DNA of 37,999 bases from Proteiniphilum sp. (GTDB lineage: Bacteria; Bacteroidota; Bacteroidia; Bacteroidales; Dysgonomonadaceae). The notes under the pieces were generated by a model that was not told where the DNA came from, did no database searches, and was given only the letters and a program-made list of their open reading frames with translations. A program made the position numbers and the translations under genes. Shown one piece after another: positions 19,414 to 27,487 of this stretch (position 1 is the first letter of the stretch; every line of letters starts with the position of its first letter). The stretch spans positions 1 through 37,999 of the forward strand of contig WOYT01000045.1 in NCBI GenBank assembly GCA_011620695.1, given 5' to 3'.

Positions 19414-19496
19414 TTATTTTACTAGTTGTGATTTTGAATAAATACCAATATTTAAACTTATCATTTAAACATCTGATTGTTTATAGATTTCTGACA

Positions 19497-19528
19497 CAAA
19501 GATAACATATAAAGGAACCAAAAATCAA
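19497..19528 (-). promoter_or_regulatory. Promoter of the DUF3244-AraC pair
   Basis: On the minus strand ATTG ends at 19526, then 21 bases, then TATCTTTG (19504-19497). The -7 box is exact and the -33 box has three of four bases. The leader would be roughly 75-80 bases. Confidence 0.55.
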
Positions 19529-19609
19529 TACCCCGGATGCAATTTAACGCCCATGAACGGTATTAAACTCTCATTATCAATATTTTACGGAAGTCAATTT
19601 TAACGGCAC

Positions 19610-21283
19610 TTACTCCCGGAAAATGGTGATCTCAAGTCCATTTTCCAACATTTTCTTCTTCAGTTGCGATTTTCTCACCCTGATACTTTCCACGGTCGTA
19701 TTCATAAAAGTGGCCAGTTGGCGGTTGTCTGCATCACATGCCAGCAACATGAGCAACATTTTTTCATTGGTATTGAAAATTCCATCCTTATCGTTCAGAT
19801 GCGTATAAGCGTAAAATGTTTCATCATCGGTAGCCAGGGTTTTCGTGATATCGCGCAAATCGGTATCGGTATGTTTTAAGATCTGTTGCATCTCGTTATA
19901 TACTTTCGGGTGTGTGGAGATATACCGTTGGGTAAGCGCTTCAATTTCTCCATGCAAAAAAGTAAGCCGGTCTGAAATATTGCTGTAAAGTTGCAGCAAC
20001 CATTTGCGTTTGTTAGCCTCCTCTTTCAGGATGCTTGCCTGCAGCTCCTGCTGCTGCATCCTGTTTTCAGCCTGCAGCAATCTCATTTTTGCTTTTCTTC
20101 TTACCCTGAGCGCAGACATGGAAATCATAATCAGGATGATCACCAGCATTAAAGCACCGATAATAATCCGCATACTCTGTTGCCGCGTTCTGAGTATCTC
20201 GTTCTCCGCTTCGGTGAGATCATATTTCTTTTCCAGCTCAGCAATTTGGGTATTCAACCGGTCATTGATAGAATTTTTGTATAATTCTGCAGCTTTTTTT
20301 CTATAACTATTTGCTGTGGCAAAATCACCCTGTTGTTCAGCAATATTAGCCACATTTTGAAAATATAAATGATTTTGTCTGTAAGTACTATCCTCAATGC
20401 AATCGATGGCCATCTGAGCAAATAACATTGCACTATCCAGTTTTTCAAGACTTACATATCTATCAGATAAGCTAAAATAAATTCGGGACAATTGAATCTT
20501 TTCTTCTTGTCCACTATATAATCTTAACTTTTCTTTTTCTTTCTCCAACGCTTTTTCCGGTTCATCCACAATATCAAAATAGATGGACTGTGCATTTAAT
20601 ATAAAGTAGTCTTTACCGGGAAGTTTATTATAATAGGCTGAGAGCGAATCGAGATATATTTTCCCTTTCACAAAATCTTTTTGCTGCATTTCATTCCAGT
20701 AGAGTGCCAGATAGGTATCAAATACATGCATAGAATCATTTTCCTGGCGTGCAAATCCAAGGGTACGTTGAAAGTAATCGTTGGCAGTAGCGTAATTCCT
20801 GTTATTGTAGTGAATATTTCCCAAAAAATAATTTATGAGATATCCAAGGGAAGGATCCGGAGGTGCCAATGATTGAAATAATCTATCCGCTTCTTTCAGG
20901 GGTTCAAATACCGTACTGTCTTTCACTCCCATTCGGGTACGCACAATACCCTGGTAGGCCAGTGAGCGAATGAAATTTTTTCCGTCAGGTTCGCGGTTAC
21001 GATAATAATCCGTTACAGAGTTGATCAGTGAGTCACTGGTGAAGTTGACATAAGTTTTGTCATCGGAGATAACCTTCAGCAGGTCGTAATAAGCTCTGCC
21101 TCCACGTGAGAGCTCCTCGCGGTCGATGCTCCTCAGACTGTCTGAAACCCGTTGTGGAAATTCGTCAAGCATACTGTCCCATGAGGAAAGACGAGTCACA
21201 ATCCCATTGTCGTTCCTGTTATCACAGGAATGAAAAAACAGCAGGAAAAACAAAATTCCCATAACAATGAAACAGCAACGCAT
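19610..21283 (-). CDS. TPR-transmembrane-HTH regulator
   Basis: This 557-residue protein is probably a membrane-spanning transcription regulator. An N-terminal hydrophobic signal ends in FFHSC (Cys20), a weak lipobox. Residues of about 45-345 are helical repeats of TPR type, for example YLINYFLGNIHYNNRNYATANDYF and AMLFAQMAIDCIED. A coiled coil leads to one membrane segment at about 372-391 (IIIGALMLVIILIMISMSAL) and then a second coiled coil. The C-terminal HTH at about 513-545 (NRQLATFMNTTVESIRVRKSQLKKKM) resembles LuxR-type helices. The TPRs would thus face the periplasm and the HTH the cytoplasm. The frame opens with a TTG at 21289; the ATG at 21283 is preferred. It lies about 60 bases downstream of the PorV-like gene. 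Confidence 0.82.
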   Translation of the reverse strand: MRCCFIVMGILFFLLFFHSCDNRNDNGIVTRLSSWDSMLDEFPQRVSDSLRSIDREELSRGGRAYYDLLKVISDDKTYVNFTSDSLINSVTDYYRNREPDGKNFIRSLAYQGIVRTRMGVKDSTVFEPLKEADRLFQSLAPPDPSLGYLINYFLGNIHYNNRNYATANDYFQRTLGFARQENDSMHVFDTYLALYWNEMQQKDFVKGKIYLDSLSAYYNKLPGKDYFILNAQSIYFDIVDEPEKALEKEKEKLRLYSGQEEKIQLSRIYFSLSDRYVSLEKLDSAMLFAQMAIDCIEDSTYRQNHLYFQNVANIAEQQGDFATANSYRKKAAELYKNSINDRLNTQIAELEKKYDLTEAENEILRTRQQSMRIIIGALMLVIILIMISMSALRVRRKAKMRLLQAENRMQQQELQASILKEEANKRKWLLQLYSNISDRLTFLHGEIEALTQRYISTHPKVYNEMQQILKHTDTDLRDITKTLATDDETFYAYTHLNDKDGIFNTNEKMLLMLLACDADNRQLATFMNTTVESIRVRKSQLKKKMLENGLEITIFRE

Positions 21284-21308
21284 ATCCAAATCCCTCTTTA
21301 ACCAAGGA

Positions 21309-21316
21309 CAAAGATA
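21309..21316 (-). promoter_or_regulatory. -7 box upstream of the TPR regulator gene
   Basis: The minus strand reads TATCTTTG, an exact TAnnTTTG, 25 bases before the ATG. No TTTG is seen at the usual distance, so the regulator may have its own weak promoter besides read-through from the protease operon. Confidence 0.4.
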
Positions 21317-21341
21317 ACAGATAATTTGATTAAAGGGGAAA

Positions 21342-22262
21342 CTATTTCTCCCACTTTAATGAAAAAAGGAGCGTCTGCCTCATTGGGTTGGTGTCCGGAG
21401 CAATTAAATATGCCAGATCGAGTGATAGTCCGGAAAATTTAGTTCCAAGACCGATTGTTGTGTATGAAGCACCCACATCTTTGCTTTCGTAATGATAACC
21501 GGTTCTCAACGCAAAGACACTCTTGTAGTTGTACTCTGCTCCCAAGCCGCTGGCAATACCGCTGTAATTAGGTGTAAACTGGTAGAAGAGATCCGCTACA
21601 GTCAAGAGAGAGTGATCCTCGTTTAATGAAAAATGATAGGCGATCCCCGACTTTATACGTGCTGGCAACTGGTAGCTGTCATTACCATAATCAATCTTGG
21701 ATCCCAAATTGGAAGCACCCAGTCCCAAACGCAGATTCCCTCGATCATAGAGCATCGAGATATCAGAGGAGAAGGCGGATGATTTTGTATCCTGATCCAT
21801 TTTAGAAGAGAGATAACGCAAGGAAACGCCAAAAGATATATTACTGCTCAGCCTGTAGCCAGCACCAAGGTCGAGTGCATATTCGGAAGGAGCATATGTC
21901 CCGACAATATTCCCATTATCATCTGTAGCGGTGAATTCCCCCATTTTATTGGAACGAAATCCTGCCAGCAGGGCAAATTTGTTCAACCTGTGATAACCAG
22001 ACACGTTGAAAAGGGTTGCATCAGTTACTTGTGGCTGCCAAAGCAGCATAGAAGCTCCTACAGCCGTAGAAGACTCATTTTCAGGCATTACAGAAGCACT
22101 GTTGTGCTGCACTGCGAATGGAGAGGTGAGAATGTAACCCGCGTTGCCCATTGCTGCTGCTCGTGCATCGGAGGGTGTATTCAGAAATGAAACACTCTGG
22201 CTGTAGGAAACAACAACGAAGAATGTTGAGAGAATAAAGGTGAAGAGATATCGTTTTTTCAT
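21342..22262 (-). CDS. PorV/PorQ-like outer-membrane protein, short
   Basis: The product has 306 residues, a signal peptide ending near SYSQS, and a mature chain of alternating beta-strands like an outer-membrane barrel. The start FLNTPSDARAAAMGNAGYIL, followed by VQHNSASV and later APSEYALDLGAGYRLSSNISFGVSLRYLSSKM, follows the pattern of PorV (LptO), the barrel that binds T9SS cargo and hands it to the sortase PorU. PorV is usually near 390 residues, so this is shorter and nearer PorQ-like proteins. Its ATG overlaps the TGA of the protease gene (22259-22262), so the two are translationally coupled. A cargo-specific shuttle role is inference. Confidence 0.8.
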   Translation of the reverse strand: MKKRYLFTFILSTFFVVVSYSQSVSFLNTPSDARAAAMGNAGYILTSPFAVQHNSASVMPENESSTAVGASMLLWQPQVTDATLFNVSGYHRLNKFALLAGFRSNKMGEFTATDDNGNIVGTYAPSEYALDLGAGYRLSSNISFGVSLRYLSSKMDQDTKSSAFSSDISMLYDRGNLRLGLGASNLGSKIDYGNDSYQLPARIKSGIAYHFSLNEDHSLLTVADLFYQFTPNYSGIASGLGAEYNYKSVFALRTGYHYESKDVGASYTTIGLGTKFSGLSLDLAYLIAPDTNPMRQTLLFSLKWEK

Positions 22263-24979
22263 AATTTAATGATCTGCCTTTGTATAACTTTGTCAGAAAG
22301 TTTCACGTTAACGTTGTAAACACCGCCGCTGAATGTCGACATGTCAATCTTCGCAGGGGCAAAAGGCGAAATATCAATTTCATCTTCATAGACCTTCACT
22401 CCCGCACTATTGAAAATAGTTACCAACGAACGGTGATCTTCTCCTGTTCTTAACCAGACAAAGTCCTTGACAGGATTCGGATAAATATCAATTTCCTGTT
22501 GTTCATCCCTGATCAGGATACTGAACTGTTGTGAGACAGACAATCCCAAAACATCCGTTGCTGTTATGGTTACATTCGCCATGCCGTATGCAAGCGATAC
22601 GATATATAACTGACCCCTGTTCTCATTCACATTCACCACATTGGGCGCTGAATTATTGAATGTATATTTGAGAGGCTCATTGTCCTGATCAAAGAAATAG
22701 TCCGCTAGAGAGAAAGAAGTTTCTTTGTTCAAAGACCCAATGGTTACATTCTCTAGCGCTGTCACTGTTTCAGGGGCATGATTTTCCAAAATCTCATAAT
22801 TGATTTTCTGGCTAGTAATCGCACCAAAGGCATCTTCGAGAATAAGATTCACACTATATTCTCCAGGAGTTGGTACGGATCCGGTGATGGTGATCTGTAC
22901 CTGTCCCCCTCCCAAATCAACAAGCGTAACGCCTGCAATTGTTCCTGGCTCCATACTCCACCACACTTCATGATTATCAGGATCAACACCTGAAAAACGG
23001 AGCACAGCAGATTGGTACGCTCTTAGAGAGACATCCGTACTGTCCAGAACAGTTATTACAGGGGGTTGATTGAACAATGTTGTTCGGGAAATCTGTGGGG
23101 AAAGAGAAGAACTATTCCCGGAAAAGTCAAAAGCTGTTACAGCAAAATAATATTGCGTGTCAAAATCGAGTCCATCAATCTTTGCTTCAAACAGATCTCC
23201 AGCATTGAGTTGACCGGTAGGGAAACTACGCACTTCCACATCAGAAGGGGGTGTTTTAACGTTGATTCCGGCAAGCGATGATTTTCGGATAAAGACATTA
23301 AATCCCGAAGGTTTGCCATCGTCAGGGTCAGCAGGAATAGTCCAGCTTAGATTGACCACATTCGATTGAACAGATCCGTCAACAGTTCCAATGGCACCTG
23401 GAGGTATGGTACTTCCACTGGCAAGGGATGCGTGAGCGTTTACAAGTTTACCCAATTTACTTTTGTAACTCGAGTTATAACTATCGATATTGGTTGCAGC
23501 GTTCTCCAATCGTGCACGCAGCATATCGGGGTTGAAACCACTACCCTTGTAGTAAGACAATACCAAAGCAGCCACACCTGATACATGCGGACAAGCCATC
23601 GAAGTACCCTGCATATAGCCATATCCGCCTACTACGGTACTAAGCACTGTACCCTTATTCCCAAAGCTCTGTATATCCCCACCAGGAGCAGCAAGATCGA
23701 CCCAACTTCCAAAATTGGAATAATAAGCTTTCCTGAAATCAGGAGCAATTGATGAGACAGCTACCACCTCCTCATAGTTAGCCGGTGCAGCGGCTTCCCG
23801 GTCTTCGTTACCAGCGGCAAAGATTACAATACCGCCACGCATGGCACCGGTCTGCCTCCCGTTCTCATCAATACCTGCATATTGTATAAAATAGTCAATT
23901 GCAGCCTTATCGGAAGCCGGAATTTCAGTAAGCGTTGGGTAACCCCAGCTGTTCTGGCAGATTACTGCTCCATTATCGGCAGCATATTTAATGGCAGGTG
24001 CTCCATTTTGACCGGCATTGCCGGCGTAGGGATCATTTTCGTCTACGAATATTTGGCAGGACATCAGACGGACGCCATTGCCAGAGGATCCATTCCCCCC
24101 TGCAATTCCGGAAACACCTTTGCTATTGTTGTTGACCGCAGAGATGATACCGGCTACGTGCGTAGCATGATTGTTTGGCACAAGCTTGCCAACATTGGCT
24201 ACAAAGTTATAGCCATGAATATCATCCTTGTACCCGTTTTTATCATCATCCACAGAAGAGGTGCCATTTATTTCGGCACTGTTAACCCACATATTGGCTG
24301 CAAGATCCTCGTGGGTATAATCAATGCCTCCATCAATCACGGCGACCACGACGTCGGGTGAGCCTTTTGTGTAACTCCAGGCATTGAACAGGTTGATATC
24401 GGCTCCTGAAACATAATTATCACCAAGAGAACCGTCATTATAGAAGTGCCATTGGTTCGGTAGCATCGGATCATTGAAAGGCATGGCGGCAGAGGGTTTA
24501 GCTACATTCTGAGCCATTTGAATAGCCACTTTCATGACGTCTCCGGTTTCATACCTGGCAACTACTGGACGGAATTCAACTTTTCTCACACCTTTTATTC
24601 CGGAAAGGTTGTTCCGGGCATCATTCAAGGGCACCGTGGTGTCGAACTCTACGTCATACCACAGGTGCAATCCAGCTTTGCGGCTGCGCTCCTCGAACCG
24701 ACCCGCATGAGGGAAAGTGCGCTTTACAGAACGAACCTTTATCTCTGACAGGGCTTCATCGGCCGCCATCGCCCTTGTCCGTTGTTCACCAACAAGTGCC
24801 GCAGCTTCCATTTGATCCGAAAGGTTCTCCGTCACCATGATGCGGACGTAACCATTTTCGAAATCTCTTTTTAAAAGTTCTGTTGTGGCCTCTTTGGGAG
24901 TATTATCTGTTTGTAATAAATCCTCAGTGCTACAAGCTACCAACGCAATAAATGCAAACAACCAATAGATTCTTTTCAT
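22259..24979 (-). CDS. S8 subtilase-family protease with T9SS sorting domain
   Basis: The product has 906 residues. An N-terminal signal ends in LVAC (Cys16), a good lipobox. After a propeptide-like region (to about 165) comes the subtilisin domain with Asp216 (VIDGGIDY), His271 (NNHATHVAG, where most subtilases have HGTH), oxyanion Asn391 (AAGNED) and Ser460 (GTSMACPHVSG). The full catalytic set is present. A fibronectin III domain (about 535-645) and two cadherin/Ig-like repeats (about 650-820) follow. The last about 80 residues (IDIYPNPVKDF to the end) match the T9SS type A sorting domain, implying export across the outer membrane and surface attachment. The gene is second in a three-gene operon. 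Confidence 0.93.
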   Translation of the reverse strand: MKRIYWLFAFIALVACSTEDLLQTDNTPKEATTELLKRDFENGYVRIMVTENLSDQMEAAALVGEQRTRAMAADEALSEIKVRSVKRTFPHAGRFEERSRKAGLHLWYDVEFDTTVPLNDARNNLSGIKGVRKVEFRPVVARYETGDVMKVAIQMAQNVAKPSAAMPFNDPMLPNQWHFYNDGSLGDNYVSGADINLFNAWSYTKGSPDVVVAVIDGGIDYTHEDLAANMWVNSAEINGTSSVDDDKNGYKDDIHGYNFVANVGKLVPNNHATHVAGIISAVNNNSKGVSGIAGGNGSSGNGVRLMSCQIFVDENDPYAGNAGQNGAPAIKYAADNGAVICQNSWGYPTLTEIPASDKAAIDYFIQYAGIDENGRQTGAMRGGIVIFAAGNEDREAAAPANYEEVVAVSSIAPDFRKAYYSNFGSWVDLAAPGGDIQSFGNKGTVLSTVVGGYGYMQGTSMACPHVSGVAALVLSYYKGSGFNPDMLRARLENAATNIDSYNSSYKSKLGKLVNAHASLASGSTIPPGAIGTVDGSVQSNVVNLSWTIPADPDDGKPSGFNVFIRKSSLAGINVKTPPSDVEVRSFPTGQLNAGDLFEAKIDGLDFDTQYYFAVTAFDFSGNSSSLSPQISRTTLFNQPPVITVLDSTDVSLRAYQSAVLRFSGVDPDNHEVWWSMEPGTIAGVTLVDLGGGQVQITITGSVPTPGEYSVNLILEDAFGAITSQKINYEILENHAPETVTALENVTIGSLNKETSFSLADYFFDQDNEPLKYTFNNSAPNVVNVNENRGQLYIVSLAYGMANVTITATDVLGLSVSQQFSILIRDEQQEIDIYPNPVKDFVWLRTGEDHRSLVTIFNSAGVKVYEDEIDISPFAPAKIDMSTFSGGVYNVNVKLSDKVIQRQIIKL

Positions 24980-24987
24980 GTGCCAAT

Positions 24988-25650
24988 TTATTCATTAAAA
25001 AAGTCTAAAAGGACCTGTAGGGTTTCAGGACGTCTCCAGTTCACTTTATTTTTTTTCAGGAAGCGATTAAACGCATCTTTTTTGTCGTCTGAAAGCTGAG
25101 AGCTGATACCTCGTTTAGTTGCAGGGTAAACAGCATCGGGTGTCACGATAAAATATTTCGTGTCCAAAGGCAACAATGAACCACTGTCCTTGTTGCTTTT
25201 CAGCTCCATATGATTGGTAATATTGATCCCACCTATTTCTAATGAAGATAGCTTACGAGTAGCCTGCACGTTCGACGAGGAGCCATACGCCCCCCCGCTT
25301 TCGGTCAATGCATCAAAATCGGCCAACACCAGTTCTGCGACAAAACCGGTGCTGTCACCGCTCAGTACGCGCATCAGCTGGTTGTTACGCATATAGTATT
25401 GATCCTCATCAATCCGAACCAAAACGATATCTGAAGTAGTAACCTCTCTAATCTGTCCGTTATCCAGGTAATGTAACGAACTTTTCAATAGGTGCACATT
25501 AACAGGTGCCGATAGCGTCCTCTTGTTTGCAAAATAGACCGTACCATCGCGGAAATCAGAATACTTATAAGGCCACATTGTGGTAATATCCTGTGCTTGC
25601 AAAGCGGAGGAAAGGCACAAAACCAATAGATAGAGTGCTGATTTTTTCAT
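24988..25650 (-). CDS. Secreted protein of unknown function, first gene of the protease operon
   Basis: The product has 220 residues with a clear Sec signal peptide (MKKSALYLLVLCLSSALQAQ). I do not recognise the family. The mature chain has a strand-rich N-terminal half (TMWPYKYSDFRDGTVYF, VNVHLLKSSLHYLDNGQI) that resembles secreted beta-rich modules, a serine/glycine-rich middle (GGAYGSSSNV) and a helical, lysine-rich C-terminus (KKDAFNRFLKKNKVNW). There is no lipobox and no T9SS domain. The stop is 8 bases before the protease ATG. Periplasmic chaperone, inhibitor or assembly factor for the protease are possible; none is shown by the sequence. Confidence 0.8.
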   Translation of the reverse strand: MKKSALYLLVLCLSSALQAQDITTMWPYKYSDFRDGTVYFANKRTLSAPVNVHLLKSSLHYLDNGQIREVTTSDIVLVRIDEDQYYMRNNQLMRVLSGDSTGFVAELVLADFDALTESGGAYGSSSNVQATRKLSSLEIGGINITNHMELKSNKDSGSLLPLDTKYFIVTPDAVYPATKRGISSQLSDDKKDAFNRFLKKNKVNWRRPETLQVLLDFFNE

Positions 25651-25672
25651 ATCCCATGATTTTTTCTTTTGA

Positions 25673-25704
25673 CAAATATAGCATAATTCCCTCTTTCAAG
25701 CAAA
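25673..25704 (-). promoter_or_regulatory. Promoter of the three-gene protease/PorV-like operon
   Basis: On the minus strand TTTG (25704-25701), 20 bases, then TATATTTG (25680-25673), matching both boxes and the spacing of the Bacteroidota consensus. Transcription would start near 25666, about 16 bases before the ATG. Confidence 0.75.
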
Positions 25705-25712
25705 TTTACGAT

Positions 25713-25743
25713 AAAAAGGCGTCCAAATAATGAACGCCCTTTT
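25713..25743 (-). terminator. Intrinsic terminator of the first SusCD operon
   Basis: On the minus strand AAAAGGGCGT pairs with ACGCCTTTTT (one G-U) around an 11-base loop, ending in a T-run. It lies about 30 bases after the FN3 lipoprotein stop and just before the next promoter, so the two operons are transcribed separately. Confidence 0.78.
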
Positions 25744-25772
25744 GATTTGAATATGAAAGTTCTGAAGAGAAT

Positions 25773-27461
25773 TTATTTATTCAACTTCCTACCTGTTTTA
25801 TACAAAGGGATAAAATCACTCTTTGCCGCTGAACTGGCAACGGCCGAAACAGTCGTATCAGTAGAGGTCCGTGTCCAGGTCGTAGAGGTATCATACCATC
25901 TCAAAGCTCCATAATAATCTCCACCTTTTGCTAAATAATAACCCCATATGTCATTTGAAGATGTAATTTTTCCGGGTGAAGTCACAGCAAACACAATTTG
26001 AGATGTTTGATATGTAGAGAAAAACACATCAGCTGTAATACCGGCGGATGGGTGTGTCCAATCAACAATTAATTTTTGCCAGTCAGGAACAGTCAACGTT
26101 CCCATAACAGGATCGAAAACAGCATAAACATTGGCAGTCAAGCCCACTATATTCGCAGCCAATCCAATTATGATCACATCATTTTCATCATCTGAATCAG
26201 GATCATCAGCAATCACAACGATTTCAGGAGTTATCGCTGCACCAGTAGAAGCACTGATTCCATTGATCTGCCAGGTACCCAATAAATCATTCAATGAATA
26301 TCCATAGCTGTAGATATAATTGTTCTGAACCGTCAACGCATCATTCGTGTTGCCATAAACATCTTCAAAAGCACCGGCAGGGACGTTCAAATCAACTGTA
26401 GCACCGAAAGCCGGTTCCTCGGGAAGGAGAAAAGCGGGAGTACCATCCATCAGCCCCCAAGTTGTCACATCCAATGTGGAGGTTTTACCCGGTTGTTTAT
26501 AGATAACCGTTGGGACTTTGGATGAAACCTTTTTGGCAACTTTCGTTCCTTCATCGGGAAGTGCGGAAATCACAAATTCATCCCATACGGAAAAAGAAAC
26601 CAACGTGTCAGGATTCAGTGCATCGAATTCGCCATGCAGCTTCCAGATTTGATTCGCAAGGTGAACAGTGATTCCGCGGCTTGGAGCACCATTGATCAGC
26701 GTGTCGGCTTTTTGGGTATATGCATTTGCCGGATTACCCTCCAGGTCTAGCACCGCACCTGCATCGTAGGTCACGCTGGCATAGGCACCTGCAGGAGCAT
26801 TGGGAAGCTTCACTATCAGCTCCATTCCGCTTACAGATACATCATTCGCATCTACCTCGATATCCTGCGGGTTATAGCTCTCATAACCGGGAGCTACAAT
26901 CAAGGGCTTGTCCCCCGACAGGGTATTCTTGGCGAAATAGGAGACGTACACTTTACCCGTACCCTTTTGCAGTGGTTCGTGAAATGTGATGGTAACGGTT
27001 TCCTCAGACAAAGCAACATTCATCGGAGAAGGTGTTCCCCCATCATCAAGTGTGCGGAAGCTGGTATTCGTAACCTCACTTACCACGCCATCACTGCTGG
27101 ATGCAACGGCATAGATCTGATATACGGTAAAAGGAGTCAAACCGGACACCTCAACTGTGGTCTGAGGAGTTTCCGCGTACTCAATGATCCCCTTGGCCAC
27201 ACCGGTGGCAGTCTGTTTAAGGATATTGATAGCCTGAAGTGTGGAATCAGCTGACGCAGATTCAACAAGTAACCATGCGTAATATCCGGCAGCCCCGGAG
27301 GGCGCCAGATTGAAAGTCACAGCATCGCTGGCCGGCGTAACGGCCGTAATTTCCGCTGTTGGTGCAGGTGGGAGCGTGAGCTGATTCTCTTCCCCGAAAT
27401 CGGTACAACCTGCGACAAAAATAATCGCAACGATTGATAAATATAATAAAAATCTTTTCAT
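25773..27461 (-). CDS. FN3/Ig-like surface lipoprotein
   Basis: This 562-residue lipoprotein has its lipobox at FVAGC (Cys19). A fibronectin III domain (about 35-138) is followed by two bacterial Ig-like (Big_5-type) domains, about 142-255 and 265-385; the second has the family signature VPAGAFEDVYGN. A C-terminal module from about 394 (LLGTWQINGIS) shares its pattern with the C-terminus of the neighbouring Calx-beta lipoprotein. It is the last gene of the SusCD operon, 26 bases after its neighbour. By position it is probably a surface accessory binding protein for the SusCD substrate, with no enzyme motif. The substrate is unknown. Confidence 0.82.
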   Translation of the reverse strand: MKRFLLYLSIVAIIFVAGCTDFGEENQLTLPPAPTAEITAVTPASDAVTFNLAPSGAAGYYAWLLVESASADSTLQAINILKQTATGVAKGIIEYAETPQTTVEVSGLTPFTVYQIYAVASSSDGVVSEVTNTSFRTLDDGGTPSPMNVALSEETVTITFHEPLQKGTGKVYVSYFAKNTLSGDKPLIVAPGYESYNPQDIEVDANDVSVSGMELIVKLPNAPAGAYASVTYDAGAVLDLEGNPANAYTQKADTLINGAPSRGITVHLANQIWKLHGEFDALNPDTLVSFSVWDEFVISALPDEGTKVAKKVSSKVPTVIYKQPGKTSTLDVTTWGLMDGTPAFLLPEEPAFGATVDLNVPAGAFEDVYGNTNDALTVQNNYIYSYGYSLNDLLGTWQINGISASTGAAITPEIVVIADDPDSDDENDVIIIGLAANIVGLTANVYAVFDPVMGTLTVPDWQKLIVDWTHPSAGITADVFFSTYQTSQIVFAVTSPGKITSSNDIWGYYLAKGGDYYGALRWYDTSTTWTRTSTDTTVSAVASSAAKSDFIPLYKTGRKLNK

Positions 27462-27487
27462 AATTTCATCTGGTTTAAGTTTTCAAA

